Positions 17,068 to 29,391 are shown, counted from the stretch's first letter. The stretch is DNA of 42,449 bases from Rhodospirillales bacterium CG15_BIG_FIL_POST_REV_8_21_14_020_66_15 (GCA_002781745.1 PFFW01000061.1:1-42449); one strand, 5' to 3'. Notes: a model not told the origin generated them from the sequence alone. Translations and numbers: made by a program.

Positions 17068-19029
17068 TCACCCCGCCTTGGTCATCAGGTACCAGGTCAC
17101 CAGGACCACGATCCCCGCCAGCATGGCGAAGGCGTAGTGGTAGAGGTAGCCGGTCTGCAGCGCCGACGCGCGGCGCGCGATATACCGCACGGCGGCGGAC
17201 ACGCCGTCGGGCCCCAGCCCGTCGATCAGCGTGCCGTCGCCCGTTTTCCAGAAGTTGCGGCCCAGATAGAAGGCCGGCTTGACGAAGATCTTGTCGTAAA
17301 GCTCGTCGAAGTACCATTTGTTGAGCAGGAACCGGTAGAGCCCCTGGAACCTGGCCGCCAGGGCGCCGGGGATGGACGGGGCCAGCAGATAGAATACATA
17401 GGCCAGCGCGATCCCGCCGACGCCGACGACCAGCGGCAGCACCTTCACCCACAACGGCACGTGATGGGCGTTCTCCAGCGCCTTGTGGTGTTCCAGCACG
17501 ACGATGGAATTGCCCCAGAACTGCGCGACCTGACTGCCCACCATCAGGTCGTAGGCCAGCACGCCCGCAAGGCTGGCCCCGCCCGCCAGCACGACCAGCG
17601 GCAGGATCATCACCATCGGGCTTTCGTGGACGTGCGCCATGACGTGCTCGTCGGCGCGCGGCGTCCCGTGGAAGGTCATGACGATCAGGCGCCAGGAATA
17701 AAAGGCCGTCAGGAAGGCGGCGGCGATGCCCATCCAGAAGGCGTACTGGCCGATGCCCGTGTGCGCGCCCCAGGCCGCCTCGAGCACGATGTCCTTGGAA
17801 TAGAACCCGGCGAACGGCGGGATGCCGGCCAGCGCCAGGGAGCCGATCCACATCAGGATGTAGGTCACCTTGATGTGCTTCCAGATGCCGCCCATCTTGC
17901 GCATGTCCTGTTCGTCGGACATGGCGTGGATGACGGAACCGGCGCCCAGGAACAGCAGCGCCTTGAAGAAGCCGTGGGTCATCAGGTGGAAGATGCCCGC
18001 CGAATAGGCCGACACGCCGCAGGCGAAGAACATGTAGCCGAGCTGAGAACAGGTCGAATAGGCGATCACGCGCTTGATGTCGTTCTGCACGCAGCCGATG
18101 GTCGCCGCGAAAATCGCCGTCGAGGCGCCGACGATGGTGACGACGTTGAGCGCCACCTCCGAATACTCGAACATCGGCGACAGGCGGGCGACCATGAAGA
18201 TGCCGGCGGTGACCATGGTCGCCGCGTGAATCAGGGCCGAGACGGGCGTCGGACCCTCCATGGCGTCCGGCAGCCAGGTATGCAGGCCGAGCTGCGCCGA
18301 CTTGCCCATGGCGCCGACGAACAGCAGCAGGCAGCACACGGTCAGCGCATGGAACTCGCCGCCGAACACCTGCAGGGTGGCGTCGGCCTTGCCCGGCACG
18401 GCCTTGAAGATGGTGTCCAGGTTCACCGTGTCGAACAGCATGAAGGTCGCGAAGATGCCGAGCGCGAAGCCGAAGTCGCCCACTCTGTTCACGACGAAGG
18501 CCTTGATGGCGGCGGCGTTGGCCGACGGCCGATCGTACCAGAAGCCGATCAGCAGGTAGGACGCGAGTCCGACCCCCTCCCAGCCGAAGAACAGCTGCAC
18601 CAGATTGTCGGAGGTGATGAGCATGAGCATGAAAAAGGTGAACAGGCTCAGGTAGCTCATGAACCGGGGGATCGACTTGTCGTGGTGCATGTAGCCGCAG
18701 GAATAGATGTGCACCATCGCCGAAACGCCGGAAACGACGATCATCATCACGGAGGTCAACTGGTCGACGCGGAGCGCCCAGGACACTTCCAGCGTGCCGG
18801 AATCGATCCAGGTGAACAGCTCCGTCACCCGGACGTTGCCGTCGAGCGCCACGTCCTTGAACAGGATGATCGCGCAGATCGCGGACAGCACCAGGCCCGT
18901 GCAGGTGACCCACTGCGCCAGGGTGTCCATGGCGTGCTGCTTGTGCTTGTCCGCCTGCGGCATGAACACGATCAGTCCGGCAAGCACCGAGCCGGCGAGC
19001 GGCAGGAAGACGGCGAGGATTTCGATCAT
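17068..19029 (-). CDS. nuoL: NADH-quinone oxidoreductase subunit L
   Basis: Distal antiporter-like subunit of complex I, 653 residues, about 16 helices with the long lateral helix at the C-terminal end. Family segments are [65 protein letters not shown] and [15 protein letters not shown]. It follows nuoK after 10 bp and precedes nuoM by 7 bp. Confidence 0.98.
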   Translation of the reverse strand: MIEILAVFLPLAGSVLAGLIVFMPQADKHKQHAMDTLAQWVTCTGLVLSAICAIILFKDVALDGNVRVTELFTWIDSGTLEVSWALRVDQLTSVMMIVVSGVSAMVHIYSCGYMHHDKSIPRFMSYLSLFTFFMLMLITSDNLVQLFFGWEGVGLASYLLIGFWYDRPSANAAAIKAFVVNRVGDFGFALGIFATFMLFDTVNLDTIFKAVPGKADATLQVFGGEFHALTVCCLLLFVGAMGKSAQLGLHTWLPDAMEGPTPVSALIHAATMVTAGIFMVARLSPMFEYSEVALNVVTIVGASTAIFAATIGCVQNDIKRVIAYSTCSQLGYMFFACGVSAYSAGIFHLMTHGFFKALLFLGAGSVIHAMSDEQDMRKMGGIWKHIKVTYILMWIGSLALAGIPPFAGFYSKDIVLEAAWGAHTGIGQYAFWMGIAAAFLTAFYSWRLIVMTFHGTPRADEHVMAHVHESPMVMILPLVVLAGGASLAGVLAYDLMVGSQVAQFWGNSIVVLEHHKALENAHHVPLWVKVLPLVVGVGGIALAYVFYLLAPSIPGALAARFQGLYRFLLNKWYFDELYDKIFVKPAFYLGRNFWKTGDGTLIDGLGPDGVSAAVRYIARRASALQTGYLYHYAFAMLAGIVVLVTWYLMTKAG

Positions 19030-19039
19030 GAGCCGCTCC

Positions 19040-19351
19040 CTAGCCCTTCATCATGTTGATGTCTTCGACATCGATCGAGCCGCGGTTGCGGAAGAACACG
19101 ACCAGGATGGCGAGCCCGATGGCGGCTTCGGCGGCGGCGACGGTCAGTACGAAGAGCGCGAACACCTGGCCCATGAGGTCGCCCAGATAGGTCGAGAACG
19201 CCACCAGGTTGAGGTTCACGGCGAGCAGCATCAGTTCGATGGACATGAGGATGATGATCACGTTCTTGCGGTTGAGGAAGATGCCGAAGATGCCCAGCGT
19301 GAACAGGACCGCGGCGACGGTCAGGTAGTGGGAAAGACCGATTTCCAACAT
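19040..19351 (-). CDS. nuoK: NADH-quinone oxidoreductase subunit K
   Basis: Small membrane subunit of 103 residues with three helices. The [22 protein letters not shown] stretch holds one conserved Glu and [13 protein letters not shown] the other; both membrane glutamates are needed for proton pumping. The DINMMKG ending is typical. It is spaced by 2 bp from nuoJ. Confidence 0.97.
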   Translation of the reverse strand: MLEIGLSHYLTVAAVLFTLGIFGIFLNRKNVIIILMSIELMLLAVNLNLVAFSTYLGDLMGQVFALFVLTVAAAEAAIGLAILVVFFRNRGSIDVEDINMMKG

Positions 19352-19353
19352 GT

Positions 19354-19965
19354 TCAGATCCCCTTCCCGACTTCGACCTTGCGCACTTCGACCGTGTCCG
19401 TGCCGCGCGCGTTCTGGTCGGCGATGCGCTGGCGCTTGACGTCGACACGGCGCCGATGGGTCAGCACGATGGCGCCGATCATGGCGACCAGCAGGATCAG
19501 GCCCGCGGCCTGGAACAGATAGACGTTATGGGTGTAGATGAGCTGGCCCAGGGCATGGGTGTTGGTTACGCCCTTGGCCAGGGGGGCCGCCGCCTGGGCC
19601 ATCTTGGCGCCGCCCGCAATCGACTGCCAGCCGCCCGCGACGACCAACAGTTCGGCCAGCAGGATCAGGCCGACCAGGCCGCCCAGCGGCAGGTACTGAA
19701 GGAACCCGGACCGCAGCGCCGTGAAGTTGATGTCGAGCATCATGACCACGAACATGAACAGCACGGCGACGGCGCCGACGTAGACGACGACCAGGATCAT
19801 GGCCAGGAACTCGGCCCCCAGCAGCACGAACAGCCCGGCCGAGTTGAAGAACGCCAGGATCAGGAACAGCACCGAATGCACGGGGTTCCTGGATGAGATG
19901 ACCAGCACGCCCGCGGCCACGGTGACGAAGGCGAACATGTAGAACGCCAGGGCTCCGACGATCAT
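19354..19965 (-). CDS. nuoJ: NADH-quinone oxidoreductase subunit J
   Basis: Membrane subunit of 203 residues with five helices. Characteristic blocks are [52 protein letters not shown], which contains the helix with the pi bulge. GGGGAG precedes the ATG at good spacing. It is the only nuo gene with a sizeable gap before it (117 bp). A 22-codon ORF there ends in an ATGA overlap with this start. Confidence 0.97.
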   Translation of the reverse strand: MIVGALAFYMFAFVTVAAGVLVISSRNPVHSVLFLILAFFNSAGLFVLLGAEFLAMILVVVYVGAVAVLFMFVVMMLDINFTALRSGFLQYLPLGGLVGLILLAELLVVAGGWQSIAGGAKMAQAAAPLAKGVTNTHALGQLIYTHNVYLFQAAGLILLVAMIGAIVLTHRRRVDVKRQRIADQNARGTDTVEVRKVEVGKGI

Positions 19966-20030
19966 CTGCCGCTCCCCTTCACGTCCCCTGCCCGCGTCCC
20001 TGCGCGGTTGCCGTTCTGATTACCCCTCAT
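19962..20030 (-). CDS. Possible 22-codon leader peptide coupled to nuoJ
   Basis: In the only long gap inside the nuo operon, an ATG (20030-20028) preceded by AGGAG opens a 22-codon frame whose TGA overlaps the nuoJ ATG by four bases (ATGA). The peptide is Gly/Arg-rich and basic (MRGNQNG at the start, VKGSGR at the end), with no recognised family. It could couple nuoJ translation to ribosomes arriving from upstream. It could also be chance in a GC-rich gap; nuoJ has its own ribosome binding site. Confidence 0.3.
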   Translation of the reverse strand: MRGNQNGNRAGTRAGDVKGSGR

Positions 20031-20082
20031 ACTCTCCTCGTCGGTCCTTGCAGTCTCGTCTCAACCCGATTTGCTGCGCCGT

Positions 20083-20571
20083 TCAGCGGTACGGTGCGTC
20101 GGCGCGCAGCCGGTCGGCGATCTCGGTTTCCCAGCGATCGCCGTTGGCCAGCAGCTTGGCCTTGTCGTACAGCAACTCCTCGCGGGTTTCCGTGGCGTAT
20201 TCGAAGTTGGGGCCCTCGACGATGGCGTCGACGGGGCAGGCCTCCTCGCAATAGCCGCAATAGATGCACTTCACCATGTCGATGTCGTAGCGCGTGGTGC
20301 GGCGCGAGCCGTCGGCCCGCGGCTCGGCCTCGATGGTGATGGCCTGGGCAGGGCAGATGGCCTCGCACAGCTTGCAGGCAATGCAGCGCTCCTCGCCGTT
20401 GGGGTAGCGGCGCAGCGCGTGCTCGCCGCGGAAGCGCGGGCTCAGCCGGCCCTTCTCGTAGGGGTAATTCAGGGTCACCTTGGGCCTGGTGAAGTACTTG
20501 AGCGTAAGCGCCATGCCGGCCACGAGTTCCTTTAGGAACAATGCCTTGGCGCTTTGTCCGATGAAGCTCAT
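20083..20571 (-). CDS. nuoI: NADH-quinone oxidoreductase subunit I
   Basis: Ferredoxin-like peripheral subunit of 162 residues carrying clusters N6a and N6b. The two 4Fe-4S motifs are [12 protein letters not shown] and [12 protein letters not shown], each followed by the distal Cys-Pro of the partner cluster. The N-terminal amphipathic helices ([17 protein letters not shown]) contact the membrane arm. It lies 10 bp after nuoH. Confidence 0.98.
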   Translation of the reverse strand: MSFIGQSAKALFLKELVAGMALTLKYFTRPKVTLNYPYEKGRLSPRFRGEHALRRYPNGEERCIACKLCEAICPAQAITIEAEPRADGSRRTTRYDIDMVKCIYCGYCEEACPVDAIVEGPNFEYATETREELLYDKAKLLANGDRWETEIADRLRADAPYR

Positions 20572-20581
20572 GGAACGTCTC

Positions 20582-21604
20582 CTAACCCGTCACCGGGGCG
20601 GGCACCCAGCCGAAAGCCAGCAGCACGCCGGCCGTGGCGGCCACCGCGAACAGCGAGATCGGCAGGAACACCTTCCAGCCGAGACGCATCAACTGGTCGT
20701 ATCGGTAGCGCGGGAAGGTCGCGCGCACCCAGATGAAGATGAACAGACAGAAGGCGATCTTGGCGGCGAACCAGATCGGTCCCGGGATCCACGTCAGGGG
20801 CTCGATCGAGAACGGCGGCAGCCAGCCGCCCAGGAACAGGATGGTGGTCATCCCCGACATCAGGATCATGTTGGCGTATTCGCCCAGGAAGAACAGGGCA
20901 AAGGCCATACCCGAATATTCGACATTGTAGCCGGCGACCAGTTCGGCCTCGGCCTCGGGCAGGTCGAAGGGATGGCGGTTGGTTTCCGCCAGCGTCGAGA
21001 TGAAGAAGATCACCGCCATCGGGAACAGCGGGATCACGAACCACAGGCCGCGCTGCGCCTCGACGATCGCCGAGAGGTTCAGCGACCCGACGCAGAGCAG
21101 CACGGTGATGATGACGAAGCCCATGGAAACTTCGTAGGACACCATCTGGGCTGCACTGCGCAGCGCCCCCAGGAACGCATAGCGCGAATTCGAGGCCCAG
21201 CCGGCCATGAGAATGCCGTACACGCCGAGCGACGAGATGGCGAACAGGTAGAGGATGCCGACGTTGATGTCGGCCAGCACCAGGCCCTCGCCGAAGGGGA
21301 TCACGGCCCAGGCCATGAGGGCAAGGGCGAAGGTCACGCAGGGCGCCAGCAGGAACACTCCCGGGTTGGCGCCCGACGGAATGATCATTTCCTTGAGGAA
21401 CAGCTTGGCGCCGTCCGCGATCGGCTGCAGCAGGCCGAACGGGCCGACCACGTTGGGCCCCTTGCGCAGCTGCATGGCGCCGATGACCTTGCGCTCGAAG
21501 AACGTCAGGTAGGCGACCGACAGCAGGATCGGCACCACGATCACGAGGATTTTGATGACGATCCAGGCCGTCGGCCAGATCCAGGTGTTCCAGGCCTCAA
21601 CCAT
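20582..21604 (-). CDS. nuoH: NADH-quinone oxidoreductase subunit H
   Basis: Membrane subunit of 340 residues that, with NuoB and NuoD, forms the quinone chamber; eight helices. Family blocks are [71 protein letters not shown] and [20 protein letters not shown]. Its ATG lies 8 bp inside the end of nuoG, implying coupling. Confidence 0.98.
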   Translation of the reverse strand: MVEAWNTWIWPTAWIVIKILVIVVPILLSVAYLTFFERKVIGAMQLRKGPNVVGPFGLLQPIADGAKLFLKEMIIPSGANPGVFLLAPCVTFALALMAWAVIPFGEGLVLADINVGILYLFAISSLGVYGILMAGWASNSRYAFLGALRSAAQMVSYEVSMGFVIITVLLCVGSLNLSAIVEAQRGLWFVIPLFPMAVIFFISTLAETNRHPFDLPEAEAELVAGYNVEYSGMAFALFFLGEYANMILMSGMTTILFLGGWLPPFSIEPLTWIPGPIWFAAKIAFCLFIFIWVRATFPRYRYDQLMRLGWKVFLPISLFAVAATAGVLLAFGWVPAPVTG

Positions 21605-23663
21605 CGGTGCCGGTCTTCCCTTCCCTGCCGCCCAGGATCTCGTCCGTGCATTCGGCCATGGTGGCGGACGCGCGGCTGATGGGATCGGTCATGTAGAAAT
21701 TCGCAATCGGGTAGGAGAAGGCGCCCGACGCCTCGCCCGGCGCGCCGAATTCGCCCCAGGGAGCGGCCTGGATGTCGTCGATGCCCTGGAACACGGGGTT
21801 CGCCTTGACCAGGCCCTGGCGCACGTCGGCCAGCGTCGTGTAGGGCAGCGTGGCGCCCAGCGCGTCCGACAGGGCGCGGACGATCTTCCAGTCCTCGCGT
21901 GCCTCGCCCGGCGGGAACACGGCGAGCTGGCCGCGCTGCACCCGGCCTTCCAGGTTCACGTAGGTCGCGTTCTTCTCGGTATAGGCGGCCCCCGGCAGGA
22001 TCACGTCGGCGGCATGCGCCCCGGCGTCGCCGTGGTGGCCCTGGTAGATCACGAAGGGCTTGTCCAGGTCCTTGGTGGGAATCTCGTCGGCGCCCAGCAG
22101 ATAGAGGACCTTTATCGCGCCCGAGGTCACGCCGTCCAGGATGCCGGCCGTATCGAGCCCGCCCTCATCCGGCGCGAAACCGAGATCCAGGCCGCCCACG
22201 CGCGATGCCGCGCGCTGCAGCACGTTGAAGCCGTTCCACTCGCCGGTGACCGCGCCCACGGCCTCGGCCAGCTTGCGCGCCTGGCCCAGGACCTGCGCGC
22301 CGTCGGGCCGCGCCACGGCGCCCGAACCGACGATGATCATGGGTTTTTCGGCCGATTTCAGGACCTCGGCGAAGGCGTGGCCGCCGGAGGATATCCGCGC
22401 CAGGACGTCGGCGCCCTCGCCCAGCCAGTCGACGGGATAGGTCAGGTCCACCGCCGGGCCGACGGCGGCGATGGGGAACTTGCCCTTTGCCGACAGGTAG
22501 CGCTTGCGGATGCGGGCGTTGAGGACCGGCGCCTCCCAGCGCGGGTTGGCGCCGACGATCAGCAGCGCGTCCGCTTCCTCGATCCCGGCGATGGTGGAAT
22601 TGAACAGGTACGAGGCGCGCACCCCGGGGTCGACCTTGGATCCGTCCTGGCGGCAGTCCATGTTGGCCGAACCCAGGCCGGCCATCAGTTCCTTCAGCAA
22701 AAGCATGCTTTCGCAATCGGCCAGATCGCCGGCGATGGCGGCGATCTCGCTGCCCGGCTTGCCCTTCACGGCCTTGGCGACGGCCTGGAAGGCTTCGGCC
22801 CAGGTGGCGGGCTGCAGCTTGCCCTTGACGCGCACGTAGGGACGGTCCAGGCGCTGGCGCTTCAGGCCGTCGACCCAGAAGCGCGCCTTGTCGGAGATCC
22901 ACTCCTCGTTCACGTCCTCGTTGAGGCGCGGCAGCACGCGCATGACCTCGGGCCCGCGGCTGTCGACGCGGATTGCGCAGCCCTGCGCGTCCGACACGTC
23001 GACGCTTTCCGTCTTCTTCAACTCCCACGGGCGGGCGACGAAGGCATAGGGCTTGGAGGTAAGCGCTCCGACCGGGCACAGGTCGATGACGTTGCCCGAC
23101 AGCTCCGAGCCGACGGCCTTGTCCAGGTAGCTCACGATCTCGGCGTTCTCGCCGCGCCCGATCAGGCCCATGTCGTGGACTCCCGCGACCTCGGTCGAGA
23201 AGCGCACGCAGCGGGTGCAGTGGATGCAGCGGGTCATGATCGTCTTGATCAGCGGGCCCATGTGCTTGTCTTCGACGGCGCGTTTGTTCTCGTGATAGCG
23301 GCCGTGGTCCATGCCGTAGGCCATGGCCTGGTCCTGCAGGTCGCACTCGCCGCCCTGGTCGCAGATCGGGCAGTCCAGCGGGTGGTTGAGGAGCAGGAAC
23401 TCCATCACCCCCTGGCGCATCTTCTTGACCTCGGGCGTGTCCGTATAGACGACCATGCCGTCGGCCACGGGCATGGCGCAGGACGCCACCGGCTTGGGCG
23501 AACGCTCCATCTGCACCAGGCACATGCGGCAGTTTCCGGCGATGGACAGGCGGTCGTGATAGCAGAACCGCGGGATTTCCTTGCCGGCCTGCTCGCAGGC
23601 CTGCAGGATCGTCATGCCCGCTTCGACCTCATGTTCCGTGCCGTCGATGGTGATCTTTGGCAT
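21597..23663 (-). CDS. nuoG: NADH-quinone oxidoreductase subunit G
   Basis: Large iron-sulfur subunit of the N module, 688 residues. The N-terminal plant-type 2Fe-2S domain has [19 protein letters not shown]; next come HxxxC-type 4Fe-4S ligands ([18 protein letters not shown]), the [10 protein letters not shown] cluster and then a molybdopterin-oxidoreductase-like domain without cofactor. Start [20 protein letters not shown] (23663) was chosen by homology; the frame stays open far upstream over nuoF. It overlaps nuoH by 8 bp. Confidence 0.97.
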   Translation of the reverse strand: MPKITIDGTEHEVEAGMTILQACEQAGKEIPRFCYHDRLSIAGNCRMCLVQMERSPKPVASCAMPVADGMVVYTDTPEVKKMRQGVMEFLLLNHPLDCPICDQGGECDLQDQAMAYGMDHGRYHENKRAVEDKHMGPLIKTIMTRCIHCTRCVRFSTEVAGVHDMGLIGRGENAEIVSYLDKAVGSELSGNVIDLCPVGALTSKPYAFVARPWELKKTESVDVSDAQGCAIRVDSRGPEVMRVLPRLNEDVNEEWISDKARFWVDGLKRQRLDRPYVRVKGKLQPATWAEAFQAVAKAVKGKPGSEIAAIAGDLADCESMLLLKELMAGLGSANMDCRQDGSKVDPGVRASYLFNSTIAGIEEADALLIVGANPRWEAPVLNARIRKRYLSAKGKFPIAAVGPAVDLTYPVDWLGEGADVLARISSGGHAFAEVLKSAEKPMIIVGSGAVARPDGAQVLGQARKLAEAVGAVTGEWNGFNVLQRAASRVGGLDLGFAPDEGGLDTAGILDGVTSGAIKVLYLLGADEIPTKDLDKPFVIYQGHHGDAGAHAADVILPGAAYTEKNATYVNLEGRVQRGQLAVFPPGEAREDWKIVRALSDALGATLPYTTLADVRQGLVKANPVFQGIDDIQAAPWGEFGAPGEASGAFSYPIANFYMTDPISRASATMAECTDEILGGREGKTGTDG

Positions 23664-23689
23664 TTGCCCTAAGTCCTTAGTAAGCCAGT

Positions 23690-24975
<1,286 letters not shown>

Positions 24976-24976
<1 letters not shown>

Positions 24977-25596
24977 CAGTCGTCGCCTCCCGCCTTGGCG
25001 GCCCGCTCAGGATAGCGGTCGGTCAGGGTGGTGATCCCGCCCGCGGGCTCGCAGGTGTGGCGGCCGGCCTGCGAACCGGCCTTGGGCTTGCGGCCCGCCT
25101 TCAGAGCCTTCAGGACCTCCTCGGCAGAAGCCGAGTCGAGATCTTCGTAATAGTCGTCGTTGATCTGCATCATCGGCGCGTTGACGCACGCGCCCAGGCA
25201 TTCGACCTCGGTCACCGTGAACAGGCCGTCCTCCGACGTCTCGCCGTGGCCGCAGCCGGTCACCTTCTTGCACGCCGCCATGATCTGGTCCGAACCGCGC
25301 AGCCAGCACGGCAGGTTGGTGCAGACCTGGACGTGGTGCTTCCCGACCGGCCTCAGGTTGTACATGGTGTAGAAGGTCGCGACCTCATAGACGCGGATCG
25401 ACGCCATACCCAGCATGTCGGCGATGCATTCGATCGCGGCCTGGGGAATCCAGCCGCCGCTCTGGCGCTGCGCCAGGTCCAACAGCGGCATGACGGCGCT
25501 CTGCTGCCGCCCTTCCGGGTACTTGGCGATATGCGCCTTGGCCTTTTCGAGATTCTCCGCCGTAAACGCGAAGCTCGACGGTTGTTCTGTCTGCAT
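24976..25596 (-). CDS. nuoE: NADH-quinone oxidoreductase subunit E
   Basis: Thioredoxin-like 2Fe-2S subunit of the N module, 206 residues. Cluster ligands lie in [10 protein letters not shown] (CxxxxC) and [15 protein letters not shown] (CxxxC). The C-terminal tail, with [18 protein letters not shown], is the alphaproteobacterial/mitochondrial-type extension. The ATG at 25596 is preferred. A GTG at 25605 overlapping the nuoD stop as GTGA would add three residues but has no clear ribosome binding site. Confidence 0.96.
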
Positions 25597-25601
25597 GCCG
25601 C

Positions 25602-26780
25602 TCACCGATCGATTTCGCCGAACACAACGTCGATGGAGCCAATGTTCGCGACGACGTCGGCGAGCATGTGCCCCTTGGACAGGAATTCCGTCGCCTGCAG
25701 ATGGGCGTAGCCCGGTGCCCGGATCTTGCAGCGGTAGGGTTTGTTGGAGCCGTCTGCCACCAGATAGACGCCGAATTCACCCTTGGGAGCCTCGACGGCG
25801 GTATAGGTTTCGCCGGCCGGCACGTGGAACCCCTCGGTAAACAGTTTGAAGTGGTGGATCAAGGCCTCCATGGACTGCTTCATGTCGCCGCGGGTCGGAG
25901 GCGTGACCTTCTTGTTGGTCGATTTTACCGGACCGCCCGGCATTTTTTCAACGCATTGGCGGATGATCTTCAAGCTTTCTCTCATCTCGATCATGCGCAC
26001 CAGATAGCGGTCGTAGCAGTCCCCCATCTTTCCCACGGGGATGTCGAATTCCATTTCCGCATAGGCGTCGTAGGGCTGCGCCTTGCGCAGGTCCCAGGCC
26101 ACGCCGGAGGCGCGCAGGTTCGGGCCGGTGAAGCCCCAGTCGAAGCACTGCTCGGCATTGATGACGCCGATGTCCACCGTGCGCTGCTTGAAGATGCGGT
26201 TTTCGGTGAGCAGGGTCTCGAGGTCATCCAGACACCGCTCATATTCCTCGGTCCACGCGTTGATCTCATTCAGCAAGCCGGGCGGCAGATCCTGGGCGAC
26301 ACCGCCGACCCGGAAATAGTTCATGTGCATGCGCGCACCCGAGGCCGCCTCGCAGAACTCCATCAGGCGTTCACGCTGCTCGAAGCACCAAAGCATGGGT
26401 GTCATGGCGCCCACGTCCATGGCGAACGAACAAACGTTCAGAATGTGATTCAGGATGCGCCCGATCTCGCAATAAAGCACGCGGATGTACTGGCCGCGCG
26501 GCGGCACGGCGATGCCGAGCAGCTTTTCGGCCGCCAGCACGAAGGCGTGCTCCTGATTCTGCGGCGCCACATAGTCCAGACGGTCGAAATAGGGCACCGC
26601 CTGGGCATAGGTCTTGTATTCGATGAGCTTTTCCGTGCCCCGGTGCAGCAGGCCGATATGCGGGTCGGCGCGCTCGACCACCTCGCCGTCCATCTCCAGG
26701 ACCAGGCGCAGAACCCCGTGGGCCGCCGGATGCTGCGGCCCGAAGTTGAGGTTGAAGTTCTTGATCTGGGTTTCGGCCAT
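25602..26780 (-). CDS. nuoD: NADH-quinone oxidoreductase subunit D
   Basis: 49-kDa-type subunit of 392 residues related to NiFe-hydrogenase large subunits; it forms the quinone site with NuoB. Blocks: [75 protein letters not shown] and the C-terminal [12 protein letters not shown]. The quinone-site HPAAHG and Tyr regions are intact. It is separate from nuoC (3 bp gap), not fused as in enterobacteria. Confidence 0.98.
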   Translation of the reverse strand: MAETQIKNFNLNFGPQHPAAHGVLRLVLEMDGEVVERADPHIGLLHRGTEKLIEYKTYAQAVPYFDRLDYVAPQNQEHAFVLAAEKLLGIAVPPRGQYIRVLYCEIGRILNHILNVCSFAMDVGAMTPMLWCFEQRERLMEFCEAASGARMHMNYFRVGGVAQDLPPGLLNEINAWTEEYERCLDDLETLLTENRIFKQRTVDIGVINAEQCFDWGFTGPNLRASGVAWDLRKAQPYDAYAEMEFDIPVGKMGDCYDRYLVRMIEMRESLKIIRQCVEKMPGGPVKSTNKKVTPPTRGDMKQSMEALIHHFKLFTEGFHVPAGETYTAVEAPKGEFGVYLVADGSNKPYRCKIRAPGYAHLQATEFLSKGHMLADVVANIGSIDVVFGEIDR

Positions 26781-26783
26781 GCC

Positions 26784-27410
26784 TCAGGACGCCTCGCTTT
26801 CCGGTTCCGCCTCGGCCTTCTCATCGCCCGGCAGGACGACCCGTTCCATGCCCTCCCAGGGGCTTTCGAAGTCGAAGGTGCGGAATTCCTGGGTCAGCCT
26901 CACGGGCTCGTAGACCACGCGCTTCTGCTCGTCGTCATAGCGCACCTCCACATAGCCCGTAAGGGGGAAGTCCTTGCGCAGCGGATGACCCTCGAAGCCG
27001 TAGTCGGTGAGAATGCGGCGCAGGTCCGGATGATCCGAGAAGAACACGCCGTACATGTCCCAGACCTCGCGCTCGAACCAGTTGGCGGTGGCGAACACGC
27101 CGGCGACGGAGGGCACGGGCTCGTCCTCGTCCGTGCGCACCTTGACCCGGACGCGGGTGTTGTGGGTCATGGACAGCAGGTTGTAGACGATCTCGAACCG
27201 CGGGCTTTCGTCCGCGTAGTCGACACCGCAGATGTCGAGAAGCTGGTGGAACTGGCAGTTGGAATCGTCGCGCAGCACCTTCAGCACCGGGACGATGTCG
27301 TCCCGCTTGACCGTGATCATCAGTTCGCCGAGGCGCACCTGGTCCGCCAGCAGCCTGTCGCCAAGCAGGTCGCGAAGGTGTTCGGCAAGTTCCTTGAGGG
27401 CCTGATCCAT
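26784..27410 (-). CDS. nuoC: NADH-quinone oxidoreductase subunit C
   Basis: 30-kDa-type peripheral subunit of 208 residues, structural partner of NuoD. Recognised by ERE-type signature [48 protein letters not shown], which is near-invariant. The C-terminus ends in an acidic Glu-rich tail. It is separated by 36 bp from nuoB. Confidence 0.97.
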   Translation of the reverse strand: MDQALKELAEHLRDLLGDRLLADQVRLGELMITVKRDDIVPVLKVLRDDSNCQFHQLLDICGVDYADESPRFEIVYNLLSMTHNTRVRVKVRTDEDEPVPSVAGVFATANWFEREVWDMYGVFFSDHPDLRRILTDYGFEGHPLRKDFPLTGYVEVRYDDEQKRVVYEPVRLTQEFRTFDFESPWEGMERVVLPGDEKAEAEPESEAS

Positions 27411-27446
27411 GGTTTTCTTGGTGTTCGTTCCGTTTCGCCCGGCCGT

Positions 27447-28007
27447 CTAGCGCCACAGGGTGCCGGTGCGCCGGATCTTTTTCTGCAGCTGCAGGATGCC
27501 GTAGACCAGCGCCTCCGCGGTCGGCGGACAGCCGGGCACATAGACGTCGACGGGCACGACGCGGTCGCAGCCGCGCACGACCGAGTAGGAATAATGATAG
27601 TACCCGCCGCCGTTGGCGCAGGATCCCATGGAGATCACGTAACGCGGCTCCGCCATCTGGTCGTAGACCTTGCGGAACGCGGGCGCCATCTTGTTGGTCA
27701 ACGTGCCGGCGACGATCATCACATCCGACTGGCGCGGGCTCGGCCGCGGCACCACGCCGAAGCGGTCCAGGTCGTAGCGGCTCATATAGGCGTGGATCAT
27801 CTCGACGGCGCAGCAGGCGAGCCCGAAGGTCATGGGCCACAAAGAGCCCGTGCGCGCCCAGTTGACCAGCTTGTCCACATTGGCCAGGACGAAGCCCTTG
27901 TCCTGCAGTTCCTGGCTCACGCGGGCGAGAATCTCGTCCTGCTCGGCCCCCGGCCCGAGGGGCTGCCCGAGGGTGGAATCGGTTCCGGGTTGGGTGACTA
28001 CCGACAT
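27447..28007 (-). CDS. nuoB: NADH-quinone oxidoreductase subunit B
   Basis: Carries the terminal 4Fe-4S cluster N2 that reduces quinone; 186 residues. Ligands are the adjacent cysteines in [10 protein letters not shown], the Cys in [19 protein letters not shown] and that in [15 protein letters not shown]-like conserved basic loop ([20 protein letters not shown]) is present. It lies 31 bp after nuoA. Confidence 0.98.
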   Translation of the reverse strand: MSVVTQPGTDSTLGQPLGPGAEQDEILARVSQELQDKGFVLANVDKLVNWARTGSLWPMTFGLACCAVEMIHAYMSRYDLDRFGVVPRPSPRQSDVMIVAGTLTNKMAPAFRKVYDQMAEPRYVISMGSCANGGGYYHYSYSVVRGCDRVVPVDVYVPGCPPTAEALVYGILQLQKKIRRTGTLWR

Positions 28008-28038
28008 TCGATCACTCCCTTTACCTTCCCCATTCGCA

Positions 28039-28404
28039 CTATTCCCACTCCAGGGCGCCTTTGCGCCACTCGTAGACGAAGCCGACCGTCAGGATGAACA
28101 GGAACACCATCATCGACCAGAAACCGAACTCGCCGATATTGCCGAGCGTCACCGCCCAGGGGAACAGGAACGCGACCTCGAGATCGAAGATGATGAACAG
28201 GATGGCCACCAGATAGAACCGCACGTCGAACCGGCCGCGTGAATCGTCGAAGGCCTCGAACCCGCATTCATAGGCCGAGTTCTTCTCGACGTCCGGATTC
28301 TGCTGGCCGATCACGTAGGAGGCGGCGACGATGACGCCCGCCAAGCCCGCGGCGATCCCGATGAAGATCAGGATGGGGAGATATTCCAATAGCAATTCGT
28401 TCAC
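28039..28404 (-). CDS. nuoA: NADH-quinone oxidoreductase subunit A
   Basis: First gene of the complex I operon, 121 residues with three membrane helices. The long loop carries [25 protein letters not shown], including the invariant Cys of the quinone-site loop; FLFPWAVTL and [10 protein letters not shown] complete the family. The start is GTG at 28404, supported by GGGAG six bases upstream; no ATG is suitable. The operon promoter must lie in 28405-28596 but no strong one was picked out. Confidence 0.96.
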   Translation of the reverse strand: MNELLLEYLPILIFIGIAAGLAGVIVAASYVIGQQNPDVEKNSAYECGFEAFDDSRGRFDVRFYLVAILFIIFDLEVAFLFPWAVTLGNIGEFGFWSMMVFLFILTVGFVYEWRKGALEWE

Positions 28405-28442
28405 GCCGAACTCCCTGTCCCCGGCCCCTGCCTTGGTCCCCC

Positions 28443-28461
28443 GAATGCATTCTTAGAATGC
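28443..28461 (-). promoter_or_regulatory. Overlapping palindromes upstream of nuoA
   Basis: GAATGCATTC (28443-28452) is a perfect 10-bp palindrome and overlaps GCATTCT-T-AGAATGC (28447-28461), a 15-bp inverted repeat, so GAATGC occurs twice in direct and once in inverted orientation. It lies about 40 bp before the nuoA start and could be an operator or a leader hairpin. No regulator is known for it. Confidence 0.3.
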
Positions 28462-28596
28462 CGCGCTGCGGCCATGTCGATGGCTACGGGGAAGGTGACC
28501 GATAACCGGATAAATTTCAAAGGTTTTATCGCCCCGGAACGGGAAAAATCCGGCATGGGGATTTCCGGGACGGAATAGGGGATTTTACCAGGAAAA

Positions 28597-28673
<77 letters not shown>

Positions 28674-28724
28674 TTGAGAGGGCTCCGCACACACCCCGGC
28701 GGCGCCGGGTGCGAGAGAGCGCAC

Positions 28725-28754
28725 CATGTACTCCAGCGCCGGAACGGGTGTCAA
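28725..28754 (-). promoter_or_regulatory. Candidate promoter of tRNA-Asp
   Basis: Minus strand: a perfect TTGACA (28749-28754), 18-bp spacer and TACATG (28725-28730; 3 of 6). It lies between the two tRNA genes, so tRNA-Asp probably has its own promoter and is not only read from tRNA-Val. Confidence 0.45.
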
Positions 28755-28868
28755 GGACGATCGGCGGGTATTTTCGCGGCGGCGGAAATCGGCCGCCGCC
28801 ACCTGTCCGCCTACGCCCAAGACGCGGTTCCGGAGCGGCTTGCCAGCCGGAGCCCGCAGGGCGAAGGG

Positions 28869-28944
28869 TGGTGGGCGGTGAGGGGTTCGAACCCCCGACC
28901 TTCTGGGTGTAAACCAGACGCTCTCCCAACTGAGCTAACCGCCC
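28869..28944 (-). tRNA. tRNA-Val (UAC)
   Basis: Full cloverleaf of 76 nt including encoded CCA. Acceptor GGGCGGT pairs with ACCGCCC, D-arm GCTC...GAGC, anticodon stem TCTGG/CCAGA around TTTACAC (anticodon TAC), T-arm GGGGGTTCGAACCCC. Discriminator A. Confidence 0.97.
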
Positions 28945-29047
28945 CTGCCCGCCTTTGGCCCCATGACCGGCGTCAGCCCTATGTAAGGGCTGGGCGGAAG
29001 CCGCACAAGTATCCTCCACACACTCCGCCCGCGACCTATTCGCGCCG

Positions 29048-29085
29048 CAAACGCAAACCGGCCGCCGAAAGGTTCGGCGGCCGGT
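29048..29085 (-). terminator. Intrinsic terminator of hup
   Basis: A perfect 13-bp stem (29057-29069 with 29073-29085; ACCGGCCGCCGAA / TTCGGCGGCCGGT) and 3-nt loop, followed on the minus strand by a modest T-rich tail (TTTGCGTTTG). It lies 34 bp after the HU stop codon. Confidence 0.7.
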
Positions 29086-29118
29086 CTGTCGGCGTTTCTT
29101 GCGGCTGGGACGCCGGTC

Positions 29119-29391
29119 TTAGTTGACCGAGTCCTTCAGGCCCTTGCCAGCCTTGAACTTCGGCTGGTTGGACGCCGGAATCTGGATGGTCGCACCCGTC
29201 CGCGGGTTGCGGCCCGTGGTTGCCGCGCGGCGGGTGACGCTGAAGGTGCCGAAACCGACGAGGCGGACTTCGTCACCGCCCTTCAAAGCGCCGGAGATCG
29301 CGTCGAAAACGCTGTCGACCGCGCTTGCGGAATCGGATTTTGACAAGCCGGTGCTATTGGCAACGGCTGCGATCAGATCATTCTTGTTCAA
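29119..29391 (-). CDS. hup: DNA-binding protein HU, with a TTG start codon
   Basis: Histone-like protein of 90 residues that bends and compacts DNA as a dimer. [21 protein letters not shown] is the helical half, [24 protein letters not shown] the beta arm with the DNA-intercalating RNPRTG...IPAS region, and [13 protein letters not shown] the end. Homology demands a start at the codon before NKNDL; that codon is TTG (29391-29389), with AGGGGG about seven bases upstream and no in-frame ATG nearby. It follows lon but has its own promoter and terminator. Confidence 0.94.
   Translation of the reverse strand: MNKNDLIAAVANSTGLSKSDSASAVDSVFDAISGALKGGDEVRLVGFGTFSVTRRAATTGRNPRTGATIQIPASNQPKFKAGKGLKDSVN

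Noticed and set aside
13886-19059. Long plus-strand open frames opposite nuoN, nuoM and nuoL, rich in His, Gln, Asp and Arg
   Set aside because: They mirror the codon pattern of the minus-strand nuo genes in GC-rich DNA, show no family features, and lack ribosome binding sites.
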